A stretch of DNA of 64,000 nt from assembly GCA_039707465.1 (NCBI GenBank), contig CM077647.1, forward strand, positions 114,950,610-115,014,609, in the 5' to 3' direction. The notes under the pieces were generated by a model. The model ran no database searches. It worked only from the letters and a program-made list of their open reading frames with translations, and was not told where the DNA came from. This document shows positions 23,680 through 33,821 of the stretch, one piece after another; position 1 is the first letter of the stretch, and each line of letters begins with the position of its first letter. This DNA is from Rhabdophis nuchalis (Eukaryota > Chordata > Lepidosauria > Squamata > Natricidae). Both the position numbers and the translations under genes were made by a program.

Positions 23680-24757
23680 CTTTGCCTTGATTTTTCTTGA
23701 ACAATTTTGCATAATATTTCTATCCGGACTTTTTGTAAATGTCTGACAGCATGGAAGGGAGAATTTAGGTAAATGTACTTGCTTTCATCTTGTAGTGGTA
23801 TGGAAAATGTTTTCTATGTTAACTTTTTTAATGTGTATTTTGAGGTCTCGGAAGGTCCGACGACTCTGACGTGAATGCTCTCAAAATTTCTTTGTAACCA
23901 TTACCCTACCCTGTTAAAAAATGTAAAACCAATAAAACTTTTTCAATATAAAAAGCATGACTAGCCTTGGGGGGGCTTGCAGAATGCTCCTGGGTGGGGA
24001 GTGGGGGCAAAAACCGCCCCATTTATCGCGAAAACGGGCCATTTTTGGGTCAAATAAATTGCATGCATAGTCCTATGGAGGCTTATAGAGTGCTGCTGGG
24101 GGCTGGGGGAGGGGGAAACGGCCCGTTTGAGGCTAATTTCTGCCCTCCCCAGCTCCCAGGGGCTCTCTGGAAGTCTCCAGAAGACTAGGCACAGCCAGTT
24201 TGGTGAAGGGGGTGGGGTTCGAGGAGGCAAAAAAAATGCTGTATTCGATGTATAAGACGCACCCAGATTTTCAGCCTCTTTTTAGAGGAAAAAAGGTGCG
24301 TCTTATACTCCGAAAAATACGGTACATGTTTTCCCTAGAAAGCATTACTTTCTCTATGATGCATCACTGAGTTTTAAATAGCTAAAATAGATGAATAATC
24401 TGTACTCTTGATGGTTATCCTCTACTGTACTTCATGAAACTAATATATACAATTTCAGTTTTGTGAACAATAGAATGGCGAAATTCCATCCTGATCACAT
24501 ACAGAAAGTATGTTTCTTCTAATTCTATTTTTAAAAGAGTTAATAAAGAAAAAAAGATATACATGTTTTCCCTAGAAAGCATTACTTTCTCTATGATGCA
24601 TCACTGAGTTTTAAATAGCTAAAATAGATTAATAATCTGTACTCTTGATGGTTATCCTCTACCGTACTTCATGAAACTAATATATACAATTTCAATTTTA
24701 TGAACAATAGAATAGCGAAATTCCATCCTGATCACATACAGAAAGCATGTTTCTTCT

Positions 24758-25527
24758 AATTCTTTTCTTTAACAAAGCAAATAACCATGTTTGGGAAGAA
24801 AGTTCCATATGAGATTATTTATTTCATATGATTAGTGTTAACTTGTATTTACACCCTTCCTGTGAATTCTTTCACATTCCACCAAGAAAGGAAAGAATGT
24901 AACTTTTTAAACAGATAGGGCTAGGAGTCACCCCCTCCCACAAAATCAACGTTATTAACACAATGATGGTTTCCCACAGAAAAATAATCTCAGAAATACA
25001 TGAACAATAGATTATTGTTCTATTCTCAACAATAGAATAATTAAGAAATACAAATGATAAAACATAAAGATATATGATGCTCCAAGAAAGGGAAAATATT
25101 CCAAGATCCATGTCTCTTAGCATCTTTACTAAAATTATACAAAATGTCTTAAAAGTTGATCTAAACTATCCAATTTCCCAAAACTACATATCACACAAGG
25201 TGTGCTAAACAACCAGGTAGTGAAGAGACAAAATAATCTAAAACAATTAAGCAAGCTTGTAAAAAGATCTATAGTTCGGAGTTAGCCTTCACATGCAAAT
25301 TGCAGATTGAATGTTTTTGTTACAAGTTAATATTGTGAAATTCAGTGATACTTTGGACTCAAGGACCATGGCTGACCATCACTATGAATCACTGTACATA
25401 CATATTACAATGGCAATATGTATCTCAAATCTATCTGTCCTCAAGCAAATTGATTTTTTTTGGTCAGGGAGGTGAAGAAAAGCAAAACACAATACTCTTT
25501 ATGTCTGTAGATTAATTTTAGTTGTTG
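24758..25527. other. Unannotated AT-rich sequence
   Basis: Nothing supportable was seen beyond the end of the tandem duplication. Confidence 0.4.
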
Positions 25528-25535
25528 CATTAGAG

Positions 25536-25761
25536 CAGGGATAGTCAACCTTTTTATACCTACTGCCCACTTTTGTATCTCTGTTAGTAGTAAAATTTTC
25601 TAACCACCCACCAGTTCCATAGTAATGGTGATTTATAAAGGAGGGAAGTCAATTAAATTAAAAAAAGGAAAGTGCTTCAGTATTGGACACAACCTTAACC
25701 GCCCACCATGAAAGCTGGAACTCCCACTAGTGGGCAGTAGGGACCAGGTTGACTACTACTG
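25536..25761. mobile_element. 226-bp hAT MITE with 8-bp target duplication
   Basis: The element begins CAGGGATAGTCAACC and ends in the near complement (ggttgactactactg). It is flanked by the exact 8-base repeat CATTAGAG (25528-25535 and 25762-25769). The subterminal text tactgcccact is also inverted at the other end. There is no coding capacity. The terminal CAG/CTG with 8-bp duplication places it in hAT. Confidence 0.85.
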
Positions 25762-26279
25762 CATTAGAGTGAAATTGATTGAAATAAAACTATGTATAAT
25801 AATATTACAAAGAAGTTAGTCTTCATTATCATTAGGAACGTATATACTTCATTCTGGATCCAAAGTTAGAAATGTTGTTCAGAGTGGGTATGGGCACTCA
25901 TTCTGTATCTATCATTGTCTCCTCAGAAAAGTTGCAATTTTTCCTGGGATTACCGATAGTTGCAAGAACAAAGGAAAACATGCATTTGAATTAAGAAACT
26001 TCTGAAATGGCATTTTTAAAAAATACTTTCTTTAGGGAGGTGTCAACAGATGCAACATGCACACTCATGCACACTTTGAAACACCCTTTTGGCTGTGGAT
26101 TCAAAGCATAGCATATATGTAATTACCAAGTATAATACTCATCTCTCAAATTGCTGGAGTTTCACATTTGCACCTAACAAATCGCAAACCTGTCCTGACA
26201 ACATATTTTATTCTGTTGTGTTCTCATAATGTTCCCTTTGCTTTGTTTCTAACCAATGAGTATGATAGCTTTAAGTTAG

Positions 26280-26350
26280 TTTATTTATTTATTTTATCCT
26301 GCCTTTATTTAAAAAATAATAATAACGCAAGGTGACGAATATAACTAATA
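26280..26350 (-). mobile_element. SINE/LINE 3' tail fragment
   Basis: On the minus strand the segment reads as a retroposon end: caccttgcgttattattatt, then aataaaggcaggataaaat and an (AAAT)n tail. It resembles the ends of squamate L2-dependent retroposons, but the family is not certain. Confidence 0.45.
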
Positions 26351-26984
26351 CTCCTTCCTCCTCCTATTATCCCATCAATTTTGTGTGAGATGACCAGGTG
26401 GAGCCAAAGGCAAGATCAAACACATCAGTTCGGAGTTGCTACGCTCCCACAGGAGACCTAAGTCGAACCTCCATGAATTCTCCTGACTTATCCAGCACCC
26501 ATTTACCTTGACTTTTAGTAGATCAGTTTCTTGTGTATTGGTTGCACATAATAAACTCCTGTTCCTGTTATTTGTGCCTGACAAACTTAGTTTTACTGAT
26601 GCCAATTCTCTTCCTTATTCCAGAGTAATTCAAGGACAGATTCAAAGCAAAAGAGGGCTATCAATTACGATCCTAGCAATGACTAATATTGCATTCATAC
26701 TCATTTTGTTGCAGGAGGGTATTTTTGGAAATAATTTTATTTTAAACTTGCCTTGTTTTTTCCTGATATAAAAAACCCCAGGTTTCTGGTATATCTGTAA
26801 TCAAGTAGTAACATGTCTGTCCAAATATTAAACACTGTTTTAAGATATGAACAGCTTATTAGAACTTCTAAAATAATTCTTTGTCACCCTTATCATTATA
26901 AGTTAATACCTAATATAGGCTTTTACCTTAATTGAGTCAGCCCTGCTCTTTGTCTTGCTTCAGTAATGTTCTAGATGTCTTTTA

Positions 26985-27645
26985 AGTTATCTAGTTAGCT
27001 GCTGCAAGAAGATCACACAGACTGATTATAAGCAACAGCAGAACAAAGCAGACACAATGGTGAACGGGAAGATCTGCAAAAATACCATTTACCTGCAAGC
27101 AAAAATTGTAATAGAAAATGAAGAAGCTTCAGTTCTCTTGGACTTTAGAATCACAAACATCTGCCACATCATTCCACAGTCTTAACAACTGTTGATAAGA
27201 AAGACAAAAAAGTCTGGATTGCAGACAATACCTGGAGACAGGAGAATAGAAGAGAGAGAACTGAAGAAGATAACAAAACACAAAGACCTGCACATAGAAA
27301 TAGAATGACTGTGGTTAAAAAACCCAGATACCATACTTAATGGTAATAGATGCCTTGGGTACAATCCCAAATATCTGGAGCACCATTTGAACACTACTAA
27401 TATTGACTAAATCTCTATCAGTCAATTGCAAAAGGCAGCTTTACTTGAAACAATTTACATTATGCAACAATATATGTAACACAAACAAAAACATCCATAA
27501 TTGCCTATCAGGTCCTTGAGAAGGATAGATAAAAATGGCAAGTCCAATAAACATCTGGCTATGTGGCAAACCATAATACATTAATATTATTAATATATAA
27601 ATATCTGACTGTACAACCATCCATAAATAATAAAGTAAAATAGTA
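26985..27645 (+). pseudogene. R4/Dong-like LINE 3' end, fragment 1
   Basis: Plus-strand frames read NGKICKNTIYLQAK, VIENEEASVLLDFRITN, then (after a stop and frameshift) a DKKDKKVWIAD-like piece, IPGDRRIEERELKKITKHKDL, LHIEIE*LW, IPKYLEHHLNT and ISI. This pattern, a PD...D box then IPGD and KYQDLxxExxxxW, is the C-terminal region of LINEs with a restriction-like endonuclease such as R4/Dong. The 3' UTR runs to about 27640 with AT-rich repeats. Several lesions make it dead. Clade assignment is inference. Confidence 0.6.
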
Positions 27646-27905
27646 AGTATGGCTAATTGATGTGGCAATACAGGGATAATAGACTTGAACATAAAGAATT
27701 GGCAAAGCTCCTACACAAATCTGAAAATCAAAGATTATGGCATAAAATGTCTGTAGGAATCTCTGTAGTTTCTGACACACTGGATACATATAAAAAAAAT
27801 ATTGGATGGCATTTAGAAAATCTGTGCATTGACGACATTTTTATTTGTCAATTACAAAAGGCCACACTGCTTAGATTTACACATATATAACAATGATACG
27901 ACATA
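27646..27905 (+). pseudogene. R4/Dong-like LINE 3' end, fragment 2
   Basis: A second, differently diverged copy of the same C-terminal region follows fragment 1 directly. It reads LIDVAIQG, NRLEHKELAKLLHKSENQR, LWHKMSVGISVVSDTL, KKNIGWHLENLCIDDIFICQ, LQKATLL. It aligns by eye with the IPGD to QLQKAALL part of fragment 1. It is truncated at both sides. Confidence 0.55.
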
Positions 27906-27939
27906 CCTATGAAGCTTAAGCTAAGTTAAAGAACTGGTA

Positions 27940-28761
27940 CTGTGTTTTCCTGAAAATAAGACCCGGTCTTAAATATTTGGGGGCTCCAAAATAAGTACTA
28001 GAGCTTATTTTGTGGGAAACATGATTTCAGGGTAATCAGCTTGGCTGGGTGCTCCCCCCCCCTCCCCAGCATGTACACAAAAGGCAGAAATTCCATGAGG
28101 ACCGATGGTATTCGGCAGCAGCTGTAGTCTGCCATTCCCAAGGTCGGCGCATTCTGGGGCTATGCAGCCCACACAGCAGTGACTTGATTCCCTGTCCAAG
28201 CAACAGGCAGAAGCAGAGGTGTGTGGGGAGGCACCACACGGGCCACAGGGAAGTCAAGAGTGGGCTGGACGGACTAGTCAGCCGTGAAATGATCATCTTA
28301 ACACGGCGGCACTGGCAGCACATGGAAGCAGAGGCACGGGACGGAAGGCAGGCAATCCTAACGTGTTGTGCAGGCAAGCTGAGAGACGTGAAGACGAACA
28401 TTTCACGGCCGCCAGCCCATCCCAGCCCATTGACCCCAGCCCACCGACTCTTGGATTTCCTGCGGCCCACAAAGCCTGTTTTCTCCCCTACATCTATGCC
28501 TTCATCTGCTGAAGCCACTGTGCAAAGATGAGCCTCCCATGGCTGTCTGCTGCTCTGGCCTGGCTCTCAGCTTTTCTGCAAGCACACGTTGCATCCAGTT
28601 TGCAAGCCTCCCCCAGCCTCTGCTGCTGGACAAGGAATCAGTTCACGGGAATCAGGAATCAGTGTGGCTGCTGCCAGACACTATTAGCCACATGTGCTCA
28701 CCATCTCCTGTGCTGGCCACGTCTAACCCCTTCACTGGGGCTTATTTTGGGGAAAATATGG
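27940..28761. mobile_element. 0.8-kb TIR DNA element with TA target duplication
   Basis: The left end ctgtgttttcctgaaaataag and the complement of the right end (ccatattttccccaaaataag) match at about 15 of 21 positions and are bounded by TA (27938-27939, 28762-28763). The interior is GC-richer than its surroundings and has no transposase. The overlapping 160-codon ORFs on both strands are compositional. Confidence 0.65.
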
Positions 28762-28814
28762 TAGCTGTTATTTCATATTGTTGTGTATGTAATAATAATA
28801 AGTCACTATTTTGA

Positions 28815-29325
28815 CAGGCTTTGTGTGCTCTGAGGAAGATGAGAACTATGCCAAACATTCAATCACTGTAAATGCCAAATGTGAATTCAGTCTAAGCATC
28901 TGGTGGATCTGGCAACCTACCACAAGAACAGTTTTTTTCTGAACGCCATCACTCTGCTAAACAAATAATTCCCTCAACACTGCCGAACTATTTACTTGGT
29001 CTGTATTACTATTACTATTAATCTTCTCATCGTTCCCATCACCCATCTCCTCCCACTTATGACAGCATGACTATAACTTTGTTGCTTGTATCCTTACGAT
29101 TTATATTGTTTCCTACTATGATTTGATTGTTTACTTGTACCCTATGACTATCATTAAATGTTATACCTTATGATTTGTGATGAATGTATCTTTTCTTTTA
29201 TGTGCACTGAGAGCATATGCACCAGGCAAATTCCTTGTATGTCCAATCTCACTTGGCCAATAAAGAATTCTATTCTGTTGTTCTGTTCTGTTCTGCTATT
29301 CTATTCTATTCTATTCTATTCGAGA
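28815..29325 (+). mobile_element. CR1/Rex1-type LINE 3' end with (ATTCT)n tail
   Basis: A short C-terminal coding remnant (about 28910-28970: TTRTVFF frame, then NAITLLNK*FPQHC) leads into a 3' UTR. The UTR carries the recognisable text gagagcatatgcaccaggc and tggccaataaagaattctat and ends in an irregular (ATTCT/GTTCT)n tail to 29322. The tail type and the (F)xxAIxLLN box are typical of CR1-group LINEs, which use such tails in place of poly(A). Confidence 0.7.
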
Positions 29326-29329
29326 AAAG

Positions 29330-30195
29330 GAAGGGAGGCATGGGAATGCAATCCAACTGGGTGTCTGTTCCACAGAATCTTTAGGTATATAGAGTAGTGC
29401 AGCTCAGTATCTATTTCAAAACAATTCTCATAATTTGTTCATATTTTGAAGAATTGAATTATCACCTAGTTTATCCAGTCCACCCATCCCCAAATGGAAT
29501 CTTACTAATCAGAGAAGATAATGACTAAAAATGTCTGTCTCTTACAAATATCTTTCTACTCTTCAAGCTGCAACATATTGTGGTGCAAATAGAAGTAAAC
29601 AACTTTATTATAATTATGTCACACTGAATGGTTTGAACCTGGTACGTAATTAGTAATAGATGACTTACTGTTGTTAATCTCTTAATGTTGCAGAGTTTCT
29701 GATCCTTAACACTTTGACTATCATAAATTTTCCAGTAGTCCAAGGAATGTAATAATGGGAGACAAAACGCAATAGCTTCCTTCTTTGTTGTTGACTTTCT
29801 GTGTTGAGAATTGTTGTATGTCATGATAATGAACCTTCATTTATACATAGCGTGAAAGCTCAATGGAAAATACATTAGTGGGCAAATATGAAGAATTTGG
29901 ACCATATATTTCATTTTATATAAACAATATCTTCAAATAGATACAGGATTGATTTTGCCCTTCATGGTAGTCATTAATCATTTATAATTCCTTTTATATT
30001 TAAAAAAAGAGGTTGATCTTCTGAGTTAGTGTGTTTTAATAAAACTACAGAGAAGGGAAGAGAAATGGCGCTCCTTTTGCTCTAGTTTTATTTGCCCCGC
30101 CCTGGTGGTTTTTTTATAAATATATTAATGGAGCCCAGTGGACATGCTTTATTTACATACTAATAGGTGAAATAGTCTTCACCTGCAATCCCATT
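29330..30195. other. Unannotated AT-rich sequence
   Basis: I see no exon, RNA gene or repeat I can support. Confidence 0.4.
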
Positions 30196-30199
30196 ATCT

Positions 30200-30675
30200 G
30201 AAATCTAGTGGTACTCCACTAAATTTTCATGCAGCTATAGTTCCAAACTGTATCTTTAGTATCCCATCTCAGTTTGTGGACTTGTCTTCTTTTCATGTAT
30301 TCATTGCTTCGGCCAGATTACTTGTGGAACCTTCTCTTCCCAGTTATTTCTGCCCATTTCATATTCAGTTCAGCAGAATGGGTATGCTCCGAGTCTCAGA
30401 AGAAAAGTCCTTTCTTTTGCCACAACACCCACTTTTGGGAACATTCTCTTCCTGGAGATTAGGTTCGCCCTGAACCTATGGCTTTTGGTAAGGCCCCTAA
30501 AATCCTGGCTTTGTGTTTGGCCTGGGTTCCAGAATATTTGAAGGGACCTGGCTATGTGGATATTGGCTTGGTTGCTATGTATTTTAACTTTTGCATATAT
30601 AGTTGTTAAATGTTTATTATTCCTCACTACTCAGTCACTGTCGAGATGGGAGGCTAAATAAATTGACTGATAGAA
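30200..30675 (+). pseudogene. Old L2-type LINE C-terminus and 3' UTR
   Basis: Worn plus-strand frames give an RPLPFATTPTFGNILFLE-like piece comparable to the RAFSVAxPxLWNxLP box, followed by a 3' UTR ending gtcactgtcgagatggga and ggctaaataaat, a decayed form of the L2 terminal hairpin. Heavily mutated. Confidence 0.45.
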
Positions 30676-30739
30676 TAAATCAGTCAATAAATTACATCTT
30701 CATTATGCAGGAGAAGTAATCTAGTGAGAGCATTCTCCA

Positions 30740-30970
30740 ATAAAATGTTATAATCGCTGGACTATATCTGCAGAGACAGATCCTCAGTACTCTCTTAAAT
30801 TGTTTGTTTTCTTGACGACATTTCATTAGTAGCATCATCAGTGCTAGCATTGATGATGTTACCTAGTTTGGGTAATGAAAGAAAACAAGAAAGAAAGGCA
30901 AGAAAACAAGCAAGTAAGCTCAGAGAGCACAAAGAACCCCTCATTTCAACCGTGAGCTACAAGTATTCTC
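30740..30970. mobile_element. Penelope-like element termini in head-to-head arrangement
   Basis: On the plus strand from 30850: TTGATGA, a hairpin (ttacc/ggtaa, 30859-30875), then GAAA (30877), followed by agaaaacaagcaagtaagc and agctacaagtattctcc. The same series is read on the minus strand from about 30845 backwards (CTGATGATGCTACTAATGAAA, then aagaaaacaaac). The plus-strand text recurs at 61800-61890. The CTGATGA-hairpin-GAAA order resembles the hammerhead core reported in Penelope-like elements; that link is inferred. Confidence 0.5.
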
Positions 30971-33050
30971 CTTTATTGATATATCTGCAGTGACTATATT
31001 TTGGGGAAAAATAAAGGCAAAACTGAAAAGGGGACAAATCTGAAAGATGTTCATAAGGATAAAATATTTTAATTGCTTATGTTTATAAGTTTGTTTTGCA
31101 AAAGTAAATTCAACAAAACAAAAAAAAAACTAATAAAAATATCTAAAACAATATATGTACATTTATTTTTAAAAGACAATTCTATTTTTCTATTTTTCAC
31201 GTAATATGAAAGATTGAGCATTAAATGGTACCGTTTGTAATAGTAAAAATTAAATGATCAAAATAAAGGGGAAAACTGAGTTTTTGAAAAATCTAGAGAA
31301 ATGATATGTGATCACCGTAGCTATATCCAAGGGTTGGTTTAATGGGTATCTCAGTTTTGTTTGTATTAATGTTTTATTCCTGATTTTATTCATTGCCTTT
31401 TTCTTTTATCTATTGTAAGCATTTATATTAATTCACTTCACAAATACAAATGTTTTTTCCTTTTTTCTACTAATTTGATTCTCCAATTGAGAAGAAAGGG
31501 CTTTCCAAAATATTAAAGCACATCCATTTATAACTATTCCACAGGAATATATATAAAAACAAGTAGGTATTTTGATTTTTATATCTTCATGATTTGAGCC
31601 TCTGCATATTAGTAGGTACCCCTGAAAGCAATGGACTCACTAATCATTCTAGAAGCAAATATTAATTTTCTGGCTACTAAGACCATCTGTGATACATGTG
31701 ATTTGTGTTTCTTACTAGACACAAACTGATTTAAAAACTAATCAGTGTGCAATGTTGGATGTGCATAGAAGAGGCACTGATTTGGTCATCACTCTGCAAA
31801 AATACATGACTAAACTTACCTAGCTAACTGAAGTATAATGTTGATTGTGATGTTGCTGCTGCCATTTTTATCTTGATTGAGCAATAGATAGATCCAAAAT
31901 CCATTGATTCAATCATAATGATATTAAAATTACAATCTTTATACAAGTAAACATTGTTATATTGGGATAGTATAGAGGAATGCCCCTTCATGTGAATGCT
32001 GCAGGTTTTTTTGTGATTTTTAGAAATAAAATACGTTTACAAATTTTAAAAACATTATACAAAGCACTGAAAAAGAATAAGAGTTAGAAAGCAAAACAAA
32101 ATATAGACAAAGGCAAAGAAATATAATTAAATTTAGTTTATATCAATAACATGAAGTATGTATCTTCACACACTTGTATCATTGCATACACATATGATAG
32201 AAGAAAGATTGAACAAACCTTTTGTTCTTTTAGCTTGTTATCTTTCTCTTTGTAGATCCCAGTTCTATTCAATTATAACTTTTTCAACATTTCGCTTCTT
32301 TTTAACCATTTAAACCTTGTTTCTCTCATTTCTTTTATATTACTGATCCTCATTAATTCTCTCTACATTATAAATTCACCCCAACATACTTTTTTCGTGT
32401 TTGTAGTCAATTTGCATTCATTTATCAACTTTTCATTTTTTATGCTCTCTCTTCTTGTTTTGAAATGCCATTTCTGGATTAATCCAGCTATTAGGCTCAA
32501 TTTATTACTATGCTCTCCTGAAGTATTCAGCCCTCATTTTTATATAACGAACTGGGAACACTATTATCTCAGGGTAGGGATCAAGAGAGTCCACAGTGGC
32601 ATGATCACTCACTTACATGTAGCCTGTCGATTGCAACCCCCCGCCCGGGTTTTTCAGATAGGTGCAGCTACAGAATTCAAAACTCCACACCACTCTAGTC
32701 AAGAGCTAAGAAATAATTAGAAACATAGGCAAACAAATTTAAACAGAACTCTGTGGCACATAAGATTCTGAGAGCACATATAGATCTATTGAATTTTATG
32801 TCACAGCAAACTTTGTTAGAACACACATTTCCTGCCTCACACGCTTACCTGATTGTCTCCACTTATTCAACTCCTTCTCAGTTAGAGATTTGTTAGAGGG
32901 ACAGAAACTACTAAACTGGAATCCAGAAGGACTCAAAGAATAGGTAGGATTTACAAGCCCTATTTATCTCTAAAAATCATTGCTTTACAAGTATACCTCA
33001 ATTTATGCCTGGTTGCTTGACAATTATTCAAATGTATGATGGATTAGAAA
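30971..33050. other. Unannotated AT-rich sequence
   Basis: There are no supportable features. The 107-codon ORF at 32397-32720 has no recognisable domain. Confidence 0.4.
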
Positions 33051-33054
33051 AACA

Positions 33055-33215
33055 TTATGACCTGGTCCTCAAAGTTACTTCCACACTACCTGCATGGTCC
33101 TGTGATTGTATTTGGGCACTTGACAACTGACTTGTATTTATGATTGGTTGTAACATCCTGACTAAAATTCCCAGCTCAATTGTGGTTGTTAAGTCAAGGA
33201 CTATCTGTTGATTTA
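33055..33215 (+). mobile_element. Worn fragment of the TAGGTAGTC-type MITE
   Basis: The text tcaattgtggttgttaagtc and aaggactatctg together with tgcatggtcctgtgattg is a decayed copy of the repeat at 36409-36749, in the reverse sense of its right-hand part. Confidence 0.4.
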
Positions 33216-33466
33216 TAAGTCTATAGCTGTCGATTGGACTAAGGGATTTCCTGCATGTTCAGTGCCCTGTATCCTTTGGCTTTCTTCTGCTATTTCATCC
33301 TTAATGACTTGGTTCCTTCTTATCTACCTCCTGAAGGGATATTTTAACAAGATTTTCTCTTATGCACATCTGGTCCATTTTTAGTTTATGCTAACCTTAG
33401 CCTACTCTCATATTCCATATGCAGTAAGTAATCAAATAATCAATCAAACAAAAAAACCAGAATGTG

Positions 33467-33808
33467 GGCTCGGGGCCAGGGAGGAGAAAAAGAAGATACA
33501 ATAGCCAAGAGACTTAGATCGAAAAAATAACTTTGCCTTGATTTTTCTGAACAATTTTGCATAATATCTGTATCTGGATTTTTTGTAAATGTCTGACAGC
33601 ATGGAATTGAGAATTTAGGTATATGTACTTGCTTTTACCTTGTAGTGTTATGAAAAATGTTTTTTTTTGTTATCTTTTTATTGTGTATTTTGAGGTCTCG
33701 GAAGGGCCGACGACTCTGACGTGAATGCTCTCAAAATTTCTTTGTATCCCTTACCCTATCCTATAGAAAAATGTAAAACCAAAAAAACTTTTTCAATTAA
33801 AAAAAAAC
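33467..33808 (+). mobile_element. 5'-truncated HAL1-like copy
   Basis: This copy begins inside the last codons of ORF1 (ggccagggaggagaaaaag) and runs through the stop and the whole 3' UTR to its A-rich end. It is near identical to 23625-23947 with scattered substitutions. It is flanked by the 13-bp direct repeat aaaccagaatgtg (33454-33466 and 33809-33821). The direct passage from the ORF1 stop into this UTR is shared with the full-length copy. Confidence 0.85.
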
Positions 33809-33821
33809 AAACCAGAATGTG

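Larger units (their letters stand above)
21960..23947 (+). mobile_element. HAL1-like (ORF1-only) L1 retrotransposon, full length
   Basis: The insert lies between perfect 18-bp direct repeats ATAAAAAGCATGACTAGC (21942-21959 and 23948-23965). It has a GC- and CpG-rich 5' UTR of about 870 bp, one intact ORF with L1 ORF1 features, and a 268-bp 3' UTR. The 3' UTR ends in an AATAAA signal (about 23931) and a weak A/T-rich end rather than a long poly(A). There is no ORF2. A second, 5'-truncated copy at 33467-33808 has the same direct junction of ORF1 end to 3' UTR, so lack of ORF2 is a property of the family and not a private deletion. Such half-L1 elements are known from mammals and must borrow endonuclease and RT from full L1s. 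Confidence 0.85.
20188..24322. mobile_element. 4.1-kb TIR DNA element, non-autonomous, TA target duplication
   Basis: The ends are matching inverted repeats beginning CCGTATTTTTCGGAGTATAA, and each is flanked by TA (20186-20187, 24323-24324). Inside are a CTAC/CTCT tract (20262-20830 and 21375-21530), a nested tRNA-promoter repeat (20857-21365), a bridge ggtgtatttatctatgtcc, G-rich tandem segments and a nested L1-type insertion (21960-23947). The right end carries an additional hairpin (gcgtcttatac against gtataagacgc). No transposase is present, so mobilisation would need an autonomous relative. The superfamily is unknown; TA duplication is compatible with Tc1/mariner-like or other families. 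Confidence 0.8.
20147..24757. repeat. 237-bp tandem duplication, first copy split by a transposon
   Basis: The first copy is 20147-20187 plus 24325-24520. The second is 24521-24757. They agree at most positions, with about seven differences seen by eye. The first copy is interrupted at a TA by the 4.1-kb TIR element, and the second retains the uninterrupted text agatatacatgtt at about 24556-24568. A third partial start (aattct) follows at 24758. Confidence 0.85.

Noticed and set aside
28036..28531. Overlapping 160-codon ORFs on both strands
   Set aside because: Both fall inside a TIR element, mirror each other and show no recognisable fold.
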